NCBI GenBank assembly: GCA_022457155.1
Contig: JAJGOT010000346.1
Span: 770,001-834,000, forward strand
Length of the DNA stretch: 64,000 nt
Origin: Cladopsammia gracilis
Lineage: Eukaryota; Cnidaria; Anthozoa; Scleractinia; Dendrophylliidae
Direction of reading: 5' to 3'
Both the position numbers and the translations under genes were made by a program. This document shows, one piece after another, positions 21,427 through 31,281 of the stretch (positions are counted from its first letter, which is position 1; every line of letters starts with the position of its first letter). Below the pieces are notes generated by a model that worked only from the letters and a program-made list of their open reading frames with translations, was not told the DNA's origin and did not search any database.

Positions 21427-21492
21427 ATGGAATTAAATCATTCTATTATGGCTTGGGGAAGTTTGTTTACGAATAAAAAGCAAACAGAGGCT
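21427..21492 (+). CDS. Possible outward-reading first exon near the right end
   Basis: ATG at 21427 opens 22 or more codons (MELNHSIMAWGSLF...QTEAVL) ending at a strong donor (gtgagt, near 21501). No acceptor is found before the right inverted repeat, so splicing would have to cross it into flanking DNA. This could trap host exons or be a relic exon of the element. Position of the last base depends on which of two adjacent G residues is used. Confidence 0.3.
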
Positions 21493-21715
21493 GTTTTACG
21501 GTGAGTTTATCAGTAAATTGTATACATATTGCCTTGTAAATTGATATGAAATATGGCTGGACATTGAGGTCACATTCATCGCTCTCCACCATTTGTTTAT
21601 GAATTGCCCCAAAATTTTATTTCATAAAACTAATCTATAGGTATAGCTTTTGCTGCATGTGGACTAGTTTTTAGCTAGGCCGTGTACCAGTGGCGATATA
21701 GGCGTTTTAACATGA

Positions 21716-22090
21716 CATACGCAAATCGTGCTAAAACCGTACTAATTATTGAAAATTCTGTAAAATATTATGCTTTAAATTTTCTCTTAAAATCTTTACC
21801 GTTGAAAAGTCGTTATTATGTCTAGATTTAGGCTGGCAAATTTATTTGCAAAAATATCACCACGCTAAAGCGATTTTGAGCAGTGTTTGGAGACCACACA
21901 AGTGACCTTTAAAAACCGGAAATGACGTCAAATTTTACATTTTAGCGCCGTTTGCCTAAAATAAAATTCTGATTGGACTCAAACATATAGCGATAGATTC
22001 AGTGCCCAAGGACCTTTAATCGTGCCAATTTTGAGGATTTTGAAAAAAATTATTTTGCATGTGATAGGTGACCCTTAGGGAAAATCCCTC
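21716..22090 (-). repeat. Right terminal inverted repeat of the TTAA element
   Basis: 375-bp inverted partner of 13392-13767, followed directly by the TTAA duplication at 22091-22094. The next bases (TTAATTAAGCTT) also occur in the left flank at about 13330, which may be chance. Confidence 0.96.
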
Positions 22091-22094
22091 TTAA

Positions 22095-23158
22095 TTAAGC
22101 TTAATGTTTTGGTCTATTTATCCCAGCTTAAAATCCACCAGAATATACATGTATGTGGGTGGGGCTGGACATTATGTAATAATTTTTGGTAACTGATGAA
22201 TTTTTATTTTGTAGTCGTGGAGTTGTCATCTCTCAAAAAAACAGTTGTCATCACTAGACGTTTCATGGATTAATTTCCACAGGAATGCTGCATACAAATT
22301 TTATGTTCAACTTTTGTGCCCTGCAAAAATTGGAAGATTTTGATTGGTTCTTTGGCACCACGCGACTTAATTCTATTACATGATGCAACAATGCAGCAAA
22401 CTTGTGTCACAAAATATATTTACACATTACATTATACTTTTTAATGCATAGATGGCCGCTACAGTTGTGAGAAATAATAATTTTATTCATGAGAGTACAG
22501 ATATTAATTTATCAGTCAAAACCAAAGATCTAGTGTGATTGCTGACTGTTGATTTCCAGAGATGTGAACATGTGTAATTTCTTGGGATCAAATTATCAGA
22601 CATATTTTGCAGACGAAAGACACAATAAGATAGTTGATGTTTTACTGAATGACTGTATTTAGAAGCGATATGAATTTTACAGGGAAGACGAATCCACTTT
22701 TGCCTCTCATGCAATGGTGCGTAATCCCAAGGAAGCAAATAATTTTTCATTCCATCGTGTTCATGGCTCTTGTCTACACAAGGGAAAGAAGTGGTATCCT
22801 GTTTCTAAACGACTAGTTGGCCGCAAGGTCAGTCAGCTTGTTAAAGTTAAGTTTTTTGAGAGCTTTCCAGTGGTATGACCTCATGCCTGAGTTGTGCAAC
22901 TGTAGGTTAAGCCAATCAGAGTTGATTAGTTTTCACTGTCAATCATTTCATCCCTGTGTATTCAACATGAATTTCATATTCTCTCATTCCTGTGCTGCCA
23001 GCCCGCTAACAGTTGATCTTGATTGTCTCTGTTGCAGTTTTTTCTACTCGAAATCCAGGCTTTCTCGCCATCCACGATCTCAGACCTTTATAATTCGTCC
23101 CCCTGGTACAAGTTGTCTCCATTTAGCGCGGCGATCTCTATATAACGGATAAAACACA
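22095..23158. other. Flanking DNA right of the TTAA element, one possible exon
   Basis: Mostly non-coding. A 145-bp open stretch at 22683-22827 (KEANNFSFHRVHGSC, then KKWYPVSKRL) sits between an acceptor (ttttacag) and a donor (AAG|gtcagt), which is exon-like, but no family is recognised and the partner exons are not visible. Confidence 0.3.
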
Positions 23159-25620
23159 ATGCCGCCAAGATCAAGAACTTGTGCGAGCCGGCCGACTTCC
23201 CACCAAGTTCCAACCAACATCGATCCAACCGTTTTTGGTGCTTTGTCCACTACAGACCTCAGATCGCTCTGTCTGCAGCGTGGAATCCCTTTCATGGGGG
23301 TTAGCAAAACGCTCGAAGGATGGCTATGGGACTTTAACACTGAAGTTGAAAACAACAGCGAGACGCCTGTAAACAACAGCGAGACGCTTCGCAACACAGC
23401 GCCCCCGGCACAAGTCTTCACTGACGGCCAGATGCAAAAAATTAAGGACCTGATTAAAGACACCGTCAAGCAATCAGCCTGAGAGATAGCCTCCGAAGCA
23501 GCTAAGGCAGCCGTGAACACCATTCAAGCCTCATCTAGCGGTGATCGCCTCCCCGGCCAACAGAAGCCCTCTGTACCTGGCACAAGCACCGCAACAGCCA
23601 GTTTCGCAGCTCCATTTCAGGAGATCCCGGCGCAGAATGTTAAGGACATCCAGGCGGGTGAGTTTTTCGACCTGTCTAAGCTTCTCCCTAAGAATTTGTC
23701 ATTGTACGGCAATGAGGATAACCTCGTGCTGTTGTTAGAAAACTCTGTGGTTAAAGTTACAAGGAAATCGAAGCCCTCAGCCTCCACTTCAATAACAGAC
23801 ATTGAACAGTGGACAACTGCTTTTACATATTACATGAGTGTGTTGACCCACAAGTTTCCAACAAGGTCACAAGAATTGTTGCAGTATATCGGTTTAATTA
23901 GATACGCAGCCTGTGTCCACAAAGGGCTGGGTTGGGCAATTTACGACTTTAAGTTTCGCCAGAAAGCCAGGGCTAATAGGGCTATTGATTGGTCAGTTAT
24001 CGACACCCAGTTATGGTTGACTATTTTTACTGTGTCACCAACGGTGCTCAAAGATGAGTATCCGCTTTTTTCCAATGGACCCCAACGCAGTGTCTCTACA
24101 ACTGGGGCCGCAAACAGAGGCACATGCAACTATTTCAACAAAAATGGCACATGTTCGAGAGACCCCTGCCATTTCAGGCATGTATGTAACCGATGTAATG
24201 GGGCTCACCCAGGGTACAACTGCGTCACTAGCTCCAAGCGGCAACAGGAGCAGGAAGGGAGACAGGACAGAGATAGTGACCATGGAAACTCCAGGGCTAG
24301 CTCCTCACACAGACAGTGAGGATGGCATCTGGCCCCTCCCCACCCCTATTAATGTACAAAGACTTGAGGATGCTTTAACAGATCACCCTAACCGCGATTT
24401 CGTCTTGAAACTATGTAATAACTTTAGGTATGGGGCTGACGTGGGTTTTACTGGGAGACGTATTACTAGATTCTCTAGGAATCTGCCCACTGCACTTTCT
24501 CGATCCAGTATTGTTACTGAAAACCTGTCCCAGGAGGTGGCTTTGGGGCGAGTTGCGGGTCCTTTCCCCAGCCCACCACTTCCTAACCTTCAGGTATCAC
24601 CCATTTGCTTGGTTCCCAAAAAACATTCTTCCAAGTTTAGGACCATTTTTCACTTGTCTTTCCCAAAATCGGGCGAGACAAGTATCAACTCTTCAATTTC
24701 TAAAGATGTTAGTCTTTAGTTTATTACAATTGACAATGCAATCAAAGGAATCCTGCACCTTGGTCAGGGGTGTTTCCTTGCAAAGACAGATATTGAATCT
24801 GCCTTTCGTCTCACTCCTGTCAGACCTTCAGACTATGAGCTTTTCGGAATGTACTGGGAGGGTAGCTACTACTACGATAAGGTTCTCCCTTTCGGGTTAC
24901 GGAGCGCCCCCTTTTTGTTCAATTTATTGTCGGATGCAATAGAGTGGATCCTCCTTCATCACTGCCACATTTCGCTCGTATGCCATATGCTCGATGATTT
25001 TTTGATCATTGAACCAGCCTCACCCTCTCCCCCTCCCCCTTTTAGTATGCCATGTAAACAGAGCTTGTCCAGCATGCTTCTAGCCTTTAGGAACCTGGGT
25101 ATCCCCATCGCAGCAAACAAGACAGAGGGCCCATGTACCACCCTTGAGTTCATGGGCATTATCCTGGACACTGTCGCAAGGATCCAGGCCTCCCTCGCCC
25201 TTTTTCAGACAAAAAAGGCCTGCACCCTGAAAGACTTGCAGTCTCTCATTGGGTCCCTGAACTTTGCCTGCAAAGTTATCCCTCCCCCCCCCCCCCCCCC
25301 GGGCGACCTTTCTTACAGTGGATGGTCGAACTAACTCGCAAAGTCTCTAAACCACACCATCGCATCAAGTTAGGCACTGGTTTCTTCAGGGATCTTGCCA
25401 TGTGGCAAGAGTTCATTCACACTTGGAATGGGGCCGGGTTTTTTCCTTTCCACCTCCTGGGTGGATTCTGATTCCTTGAAACTCTACACTGACGCCTTAG
25501 GCACACTTGGGTATGGGGGGATCCTAGGTCACAAATGGTTTCAGGGTCAGTGGAAGGCCCACCACCAGCTCAGTGCTCCCGGTATCAGCATTGCCTGGCA
25601 AGAGCTTTTTGCTGTGGTAT
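23159..25620 (+). pseudogene. DIRS-like retrotransposon, gag-RT-RNase H, truncated
   Basis: Gag-like frames 23159-23482 (a short SAP-like N-terminus, DLRSLCLQRGIPF) and 23513-24319 follow each other past a stop at 23480. The second ends in Cys/His fingers (CNYFNKNGTC, CHFRHVCNRC). A pol frame overlaps from 24054 to 24719, is closed by a stop, then resumes as reverse transcriptase: LAKTDIESAFRL, LPFGLRSAPFLFN, and the catalytic block as CHMLDDFLII. RNase H follows (LYTDALGTLGYGGILG, AWQELFAVVW). The RT wording with KTEGP and MGIILDT is DIRS-like, not Gypsy. Stops, a frameshift and a poly-C run near 25285 show decay. The tyrosine recombinase and terminal repeats expected of DIRS are absent. Confidence 0.8.
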
Positions 25621-25905
25621 GGCAGACAAAAGATTTCTCATTGAAGACATTGTTCTTAAGGGTGTGTCTGTGAACATTCCACCATTTCTTGAACATGGTA
25701 ATTTACTGAAAGTGAGGCCAAGTTAACCAAGTCAATTGCTAGATGTCGCATACATGTTGAAAGGGCAAATGCAAGGCTCAAAGATTTTTAAATTCTTAGT
25801 TTTGTCCCTCCATACTTAAGGTCTCACATTGACAAAGTGTTTCAGTTCTGTGCAGCTACTGTCAGCTTGCATTTTCGTTTAGTTAAGGAGGGGTGTGAGG
25901 GAACA
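25621..25905 (+). pseudogene. DDE_Tnp_4-type transposase C-terminal fragment
   Basis: Immediately after the RNase H sequence the reading changes to ADKRFLIEDIVLKGVSVN, IPPFLEHGN, then (after a stop) RCRIHVERANARLKDF and DKVFQFCAATVS. That order, D-(R)GF then VERANARLK with the catalytic E, is the end of HARBI1/ISL2EU-like transposases. The join at about 25620 is a recombination or insertion point between two elements. Fragment only, no activity expected. Confidence 0.65.
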
Positions 25906-26452
25906 GACTGACTAGGAAATTTAATGTACATTGCCAGTTTCTGTAACCTACCCATGAAGAAAGTGGATACATAAGTGATATTTTCAAAAGCAATATTGTA
26001 CAGTTTGGGTGTACTTTTTATTGTTCTTTAATCATCATATTCTTTAAGATCTTCTGTCAGTAGCCTTTTGTTATGGCACTTGTTTAAGTTCAGGATGCCT
26101 GCAGAGGAAGTGAAGCAATTCGAGTGATTTAATTTCTTCTTAATTTATAACTTCATTGTACATGTACTACTGCACATTCTCTTACTAATACTGTAAGAAA
26201 ATGTATAATATCAGTCTGCTCAGTCTGCACATGTATTTGTACATTTGGACTTAACAATCATGTGTTTGAGTAGTGTTTCTATAACTTACGAGAAACTTTA
26301 AGTCGGTCACTCTTAGGAGTTGAAGGATTGAATGAAATGGATTCAGTCATAACAACAAGTTTTCAAAGAGAAACTTGTTTTAATGTTTGTCACAAACTAA
26401 GGAACTATAAATAATTAAAGTAACTGGCCACATTTCATACATTATTATTTAG
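25906..26452. other. Non-coding spacer
   Basis: AT-rich, no supportable feature; ends with an acceptor (attatttag) that opens the HECT-like block. Confidence 0.4.
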
Positions 26453-26915
26453 GTGAAGGGGAGCACATTCCTTTTATAAGACATGACAATCAGCAAAACG
26501 ACTGGGAGGCAATAGCAAGAACTCTCTTGAAGGGGTTTCAAGAGTACCAGTATTTCCTTTTCAAGACAGTCAAAAGCATTTGTTGTCTCTTGTCATTTCG
26601 GCGAATCTGCTGTTAATGATATGTTAATGCAATCATTCATGCATTATGGGTCTGAGGATGAGCGAAAAGTCCTCCAAAAATGTGTAGATGGTGAAACAGA
26701 AGCTGATGATGATCAGGACCTGATGGAATTGCTCAGCAACTTTGACTGCAAGAGAGCTGTAACCAAGAGCAATCCTTAAAACTGTCGCCAAGTTGATTCA
26801 AAAGCCACAGTACGTAATTGACTGTTGGAAGCAAATCATCTCATCTTTATCTATCCGCATTCTGACAGTTGAATCCTTAATGAGTTTCTACAGTCAGTTA
26901 TCACCAAAGACCGCC
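26453..26915 (+). pseudogene. HECT-like domain fragment (G2/M-specific E3 ligase-like)
   Basis: After an acceptor the frame reads GEGEHIPFIRHDNQQNDWEA, IARTLLKGFQEYQYF. With one or two frame slips it continues as FGESAVNDMLMQSF, VLQKCVDGETEADDD and LLSNFDCKRAVTKSN, and as far as DCWKQI near 26830. I associate this with HECT-type frames resembling G2E3 that are multiplied in coral genomes. HECT domains transfer ubiquitin through a C-terminal cysteine, which is not visible here. Slips and an in-frame stop mark it as inactive. Family assignment is from memory. Confidence 0.45.
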
Positions 26916-27072
26916 AAAGTGCTTGACAAGATAGATTGTCCGCCAAGCAGAGGTTCATCAAAGGGCTTGATGGACGATGATGAACGAATGTGTTTCGTTA
27001 CTGGCTCAGACTGTTCCATTCATCCAACTATTTTACATTTTATTGACCTGAGTGTGATTTTGTCCTACAGCA

Positions 27073-27753
27073 ATCATTGGAGACCCCAAGTATGGCATTA
27101 AAACGGACAGAGAGTGTTTTTGACAACATTGTCCTGCACTCCCCTTCAGCTGCAGCCCTTGCACTGAACCTCTTGGATAACCTTATCCCAAAAAAGGTTC
27201 AGCACATTTCAAACATCAAGCGATTATTAATGGGAAATCTCCCCTGAACCCATCGATCTTGGCAGCAATAAAAGGTAACATTGACCGTCTTCATATTTAT
27301 ACCTAAGAACTTTTTTCACGGTGATTCAAATGCATTGTTTTTCCACATTGTTTATGTGTCATTCCCCTCTAACAAAAATGTCTTGAAATTAAATCTGGCT
27401 TTCAAGACATTTGTCATTAAAAGCAGGAATTAATAAAGCGAAATTCTAGGCTGTATCTCTTAGACCTTAGAGAGCCATGATAATATCAATCTAATAATTT
27501 ATTGCATACGTTCTGCCATGACATGAATATTTGTTCTTACACTGTATATGTACCGGTATATTACAATGGCAAACCTTAATTGGTGGCTCTTCCTTTTAAT
27601 TCACAAATGAAAGGGTTATAAGCCAAAGGCAGTACAAGTGGACCAATGAAGACCTGGTAAAAAACTGGAATGGAAAGAATGGCATTCAACAAAAAATTGC
27701 CGATAAGTACAGAAATTTAAATAAAGCCAGCAGCAACAAAAAAGTAAAAAATT
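27073..27753 (+). pseudogene. BEN-domain-like gene fragment, two exons
   Basis: An exon opens after tcctacag (about 27072) and encodes ESVFDNIVLHSPSAAALALN, LLDNLIPKKVQHISNI, then with one frame slip INGKSPLNPSILAAIK up to a donor (AAAG|gtaaca, 27276). This ALNLLxxLxxxxxxxxSNIxGxxxLxPxxLxAIK pattern is BEN-like; BEN domains bind DNA or chromatin proteins. A lysine-rich block at about 27610-27753 (YKWTNEDLVKNWNGKNG ... stop) could be the last exon. The frame slip implies decay. Confidence 0.5.
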
Positions 27754-27849
27754 GAATGTTTGTCAGCATGTCAACAGAGCTATAGTTTTGTCATAATTCA
27801 AAATTTTCGTTATGTACATATATAAATATATATACCAGTTGATATGCAC

Positions 27850-29388
27850 GCCTATCGACAGACAGTTGCATGACCAACCTCAAGCAAAAAATCCATGGTC
27901 ATAATAAACGGTGTGCAACACTTGCAGACTGCAGACCTGCAGACCTGCAGACCTGCAGACTTGCAGACTTGCAGACCTGCAGACTACCAATTTTTTTTTG
28001 TGACGTCGACAAACCATGTGACATTGTATCACAAGACTTTGCCATGCGCACAACCAAATTCATCCTCGCGCCAAAACAAGAGATCACTGAGTTGTCAAAA
28101 TGGATCGTTCAGGTGAGCTTAATTTTTGTGCAGCCTTGTTTCTTAATTTTCTTTTGGGCCTTAACTGTTAACTGACTTGTTCAAAAATTTAGAAGTTGCC
28201 GGTTTTCACCAACACGGCAGAGTATCGGTAAAATAACGTCCTTTTCGTGTAGCCGTTGACTTCTAAACTGAAAGGATTATAAACTTGTCATGCGCTGAAG
28301 TAAGCAACGTGTGTTATGGTCAGTTTACATGACAGGGTTGATAATACTCTTAGAAGTCTGCTGTACATTTTGCGTGACAAAGTAGCGTGATATAAATAGA
28401 CTGCAAAAAATCTGACATCAACAACAAATGATAAGTTAGCTACACTACAAAACATTTTAAAATTTCTCATCGCATGGGTAGGAGAGCCTTTTTCCATTCT
28501 ACTGGTGCTGACCCCGGATACACGAGAATAATTTTTATCCCGTAGCGGATGTAGCGGTCCTATCGAGGTTTCCTAAGGGTTGTGAGACAGGAGTTAATGA
28601 AAGGAGTAGAAATACGAGAATCAGTGACAACGCCAACCACACATCAGTAGTTTCACTCTTTACTCTTATGAAGTGTAACACAGAAACATGCAACTCCATT
28701 TTCCTGTTACGTTTGCGTGCTGCGTGGAAATTCTGGGAAGCACGTGTTGCGAAGACGAGGTTGTGCAGATTTTAAAAATGATTTTGGGTAAAAACTACTA
28801 GTGTGTTGACTCACCAGGTCTGCAAGTCTGCAGGTCTGCAAGTCTGCAGGTCTGCAAGTCTGCAGTCTGCAAGTGTCGCACACCGCATAATAAATCCACC
28901 CTACGTAAAACGGACGTACCATCTAAAGCATGCAACTGCCGACAACCAACTAACTGCCCTATGGCCGGATGTTGTCAAAAATCATCCGTGGTCTACCAAG
29001 CAACAGTGACAACAGAGGACAACAGGCCAGCCCATACTTACATAGGACTTACTGAGAACTCTTTTAAAACAAGATTCGCAAACCACAAATCTTCTTTTAG
29101 AGACCCCAAAAGAGACTCAGTACAGAACTTAGTAAGCACGTTTGGCATTTAAAAGACGCTAAGTAAGAATTTAACATAACTTAGAAGATTTTAAAGCAAG
29201 CTGCACCCATCAAACCCCGCTTCAAATCGCTGTAATTTGTGCTTGTGGGAAAAATGTTTTATCATTTGTAGACCTGACCTAGCGACCTTGAACAAGCGTA
29301 ATGAAGTCATCACTTCCTGCAGGCACGCAAGCAAATTCCTCCTAAATAACTTTAAATCTCCCGTTGTCATGCAACAGCGTCTGTTCTA
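27850..29388 (+). pseudogene. Penelope-like element, GIY-YIG endonuclease tail (copy 1)
   Basis: The frame begins TNLKQKIHGHNK before the MITE at 27909-28885 and resumes STLRKTDVPSKACNCRQ after it; removing the MITE and one 9-bp duplicate restores continuity. It goes on to the Cys cluster CPMAGCCQKSSVVYQATV, the nuclease block HTYIGLTENSFKTRFANH (GIY-YIG signature as TYIGLTE), and after frame slips [20 protein letters not shown], stopping near 29388. In Penelope-like elements this nuclease nicks target DNA for reverse transcription. The reverse transcriptase is missing, so this is a 3' fragment. Confidence 0.75.
27909..28885. mobile_element. 977-bp Mutator-like MITE with minisatellite terminal repeats
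   Basis: Ends CGGTGTGCAACACTTGCAG (left) and its near-complement (right) continue inward as about 70 bp of a 10-bp motif, TGCAGACYTG, in inverted orientation (27909-27984 and 28815-28885). A perfect 9-bp duplication CATAATAAA flanks it (27900-27908 and 28886-28894). Nine-bp duplications and long terminal repeats are Mutator-like. The interior has no transposase; it is AT-rich with no protein-like frame. It sits in the Penelope endonuclease frame. Confidence 0.88.
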
Positions 29389-29860
29389 ATTCAAATCCTG
29401 CGCGCGCATGTATATCATATATCAGTGTATGTTGCTGCCAAATATTTTTTTGTTTTTTCGCATTTCCTTTCTAGTCTTTTGTAGTTTCTTTGCGTTATTA
29501 TTTATGGGTTTTGTGGTTATCGCTACAGATATATTTGCCCACGTACAATTAATGAAACAGACATCTATTACCCTTTGTATTCAGTCAGCCTTTTTTCGTA
29601 CGTGTTCGGGAAAACAGTTCAGTCTTAGTCAACGTGTCATCGTGTTAAGATCAGATCAAGAGTAAGGTCCAACTTAAACGCTGTCAAATCCCTAACGTGG
29701 ACACAGAAGTAAGTCTTTAAGTTTATTTGTAAATGATACCATTTGTATTGCTGTTTGCATCAGTTTTATGAAGTTCAACATTTGTTTCCAAAGTTTTTTA
29801 AGTAGGTTTGAACTTAGTCTAATTGTAGTCTTATTTCACTAATTAACTTTTTAGTTTTCG
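29389..29860. other. Non-coding spacer
   Basis: Contains an 85-codon hydrophobic open frame (29408-29665) with no splice context and no known family; judged chance. Confidence 0.35.
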
Positions 29861-30071
29861 AAACCGCTTTGTTACCGCTTCGCTACACATCGCTTCACCT
29901 CAAAGAATTCTTAACGTTTCAACGCTTCGTTTCAATAAACTTTGTTTTCACTTTTACCGTGGTGAACTTTGTTGTGGCAAATCGCTTTGAAGTGCGTAAA
30001 GAAGTTCTGTTTTAACGTGGGATTACCGATCGTTATTGTGCATGTCCTGTGAGTAACGCTCCGCGCTCACA
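29861..30071 (+). repeat. 5' LTR-like direct repeat of BEL/Pao element
   Basis: About 211 bp sharing long exact blocks with 32790-32995 (for example ACTTTGTTGTGGCAAATCGC and TGTCCTGTGAGTAACGCTCC), with scattered mismatches. Confidence 0.8.
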
Positions 30072-30203
30072 TTCGTTTCGAAAATTCTATGCTGAATTCA
30101 GTGTGTGCCACTCAACACAACGTTCAAATCGCTTGGTTCGTCTGAATTTCATAGAACAGAAGTACTTTACGAAAGGAAACATCTAAAATGGCAATGAAAG
30201 CAC

Positions 30204-31278
30204 ATGCTCAAACAAAGAACCTTTAAACAAAGACCTTTACGTCACCGAAGAAAATGTTATGACACAAATACCGAAGATATTAACGCTCATACCAAACCTA
30301 CGGTAAACAAGGCACAGACAGTCACCGAAAACGATGAAAACTTCATCACCGATCCAAACGAAGAATCTGGTCGAATCCAAAAATTGACCAAGAAAAGCAA
30401 AGAAGAAAACTTTCGGCGATTAAAACAAAAAAGAACAAATGCGTTATCGGCGGTTACCCGCAAACGAACAGACATCAAAAAGTTGATGACCGACCGCAAT
30501 AATCTAGATATTGTCAGAACAGAACTTAATCAATTGGACAGTTTATGTCAACAGTTTCACGACGCCCATTATCTCTATTGTGATGTATTAATCTTGCCAG
30601 AAGAAAAGGAAAGCGTATCTCGTCATTTTGATAGCAAGGAAAGTGACATTTTCGAGTACCACAAGGAAGTTGCTAATTGGATTTTGGATTGTTAAGCAAG
30701 GATTAGCGATCAATTAGACGGATTATCAGAAACTAAGCAGTCGCACAGATCACGCTCGTCATGCACGTCACGTACGTCACACACTAGCTCTCTGCATTCG
30801 GCCCGTATGAAGGAAAAGGCAAAGATCGCCAAATTAATGGTAGAACGATCTATGCTGATGGAAAAACTAAAATTGCAAGCCGCTGAAGAGCAATTACAGT
30901 TAGACCTTAAAATTGCCAAGGCTAAGGCCAGAGAAACAGCATACGCTGAAATGCAAGGGAACCTGAAACTAACCGCAGATGATGACGAATCTCGTGATTC
31001 ATTTCTTCCGTTACTGCAACCTCAATTCATTTAATCGAAATCACGAATCACTGCCGGCAGTTCCCACTCCGTTTGGCGTTACTTCAGTTGGCGTGACTAA
31101 AACCAAGACTAAACGTGAGGCGAACAGCTCCCTACCTTTGAACCCAGATGCTCATGAGTTCTTCCCACTCCCAGATGAAATAAAAACTGAAAGAGCTAAT
31201 GAAACAACTTCGAAAACGGAAATGAATGATGAAGAAATCTTAAAGGAAGTATTTAAAATACAACATGAGCAAATTTAG
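30204..31278 (+). pseudogene. BEL/Pao gag-like coiled-coil protein, broken
   Basis: Frames 30204-30695, then 30698-31034, then 30979-31278 together form a charged, helix-rich protein. Landmarks are RRLKQKRTNALSAVTRKRTD, LDSLCQQFHDAHYLYCDVL, and a second K/E/A-rich coiled coil (EKAKIAKLMVERSMLMEKL). The first block resembles the N-terminal domain of BEL/Pao Gag (a helical region beginning RTxxRR and LxxLxxQFxxxH). At least two stops or frame slips divide it. No CCHC knuckle is found, so the C-terminal gag portion was lost in the internal deletion. Confidence 0.6.
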
Positions 31279-31281
31279 CAA

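Larger units (their letters stand above)
13392..22090. mobile_element. 8.7-kb TTAA transposon carrying CUT-homeobox, HIRAN, transposase and PHD/SAP genes
   Basis: Terminal inverted repeats of 376 bp (13392-13767) and 375 bp (21716-22090) differ at only a few positions by eye and begin GAGGGATTTYCCCTAAGGG. They are flanked by TTAA (13388-13391 and 22091-22094). TTAA duplication is typical of Kolobok and piggyBac. The transposase (16626-19602) has no piggyBac features but has a D / DG / D-x2-H-x3-K / E layout like P and Kolobok transposases, so Kolobok-like is the best label. Order from the left: ATCGAT cluster, minus-strand CUT-homeobox gene, divergent HIRAN-like gene, transposase gene, PHD/SAP/membrane frame, 19-bp GC-rich hairpin, a possible outward-reading first exon, right repeat. 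Near-identical ends and intact cargo genes suggest a recent insertion. Confidence 0.92.

Noticed and set aside
23080..23523. 147-aa minus-strand frame
   Set aside because: Antisense to the DIRS-like gag; no independent motif.
25283..25301. Proline-run linker in the RT protein
   Set aside because: A poly-C tract in decayed sequence, probably slippage; homologous proteins have no such linker in my recollection.
29408..29665. Hydrophobic 85-aa frame as a membrane protein gene
   Set aside because: T-rich DNA yields Phe/Leu runs by chance; no splice or promoter context.
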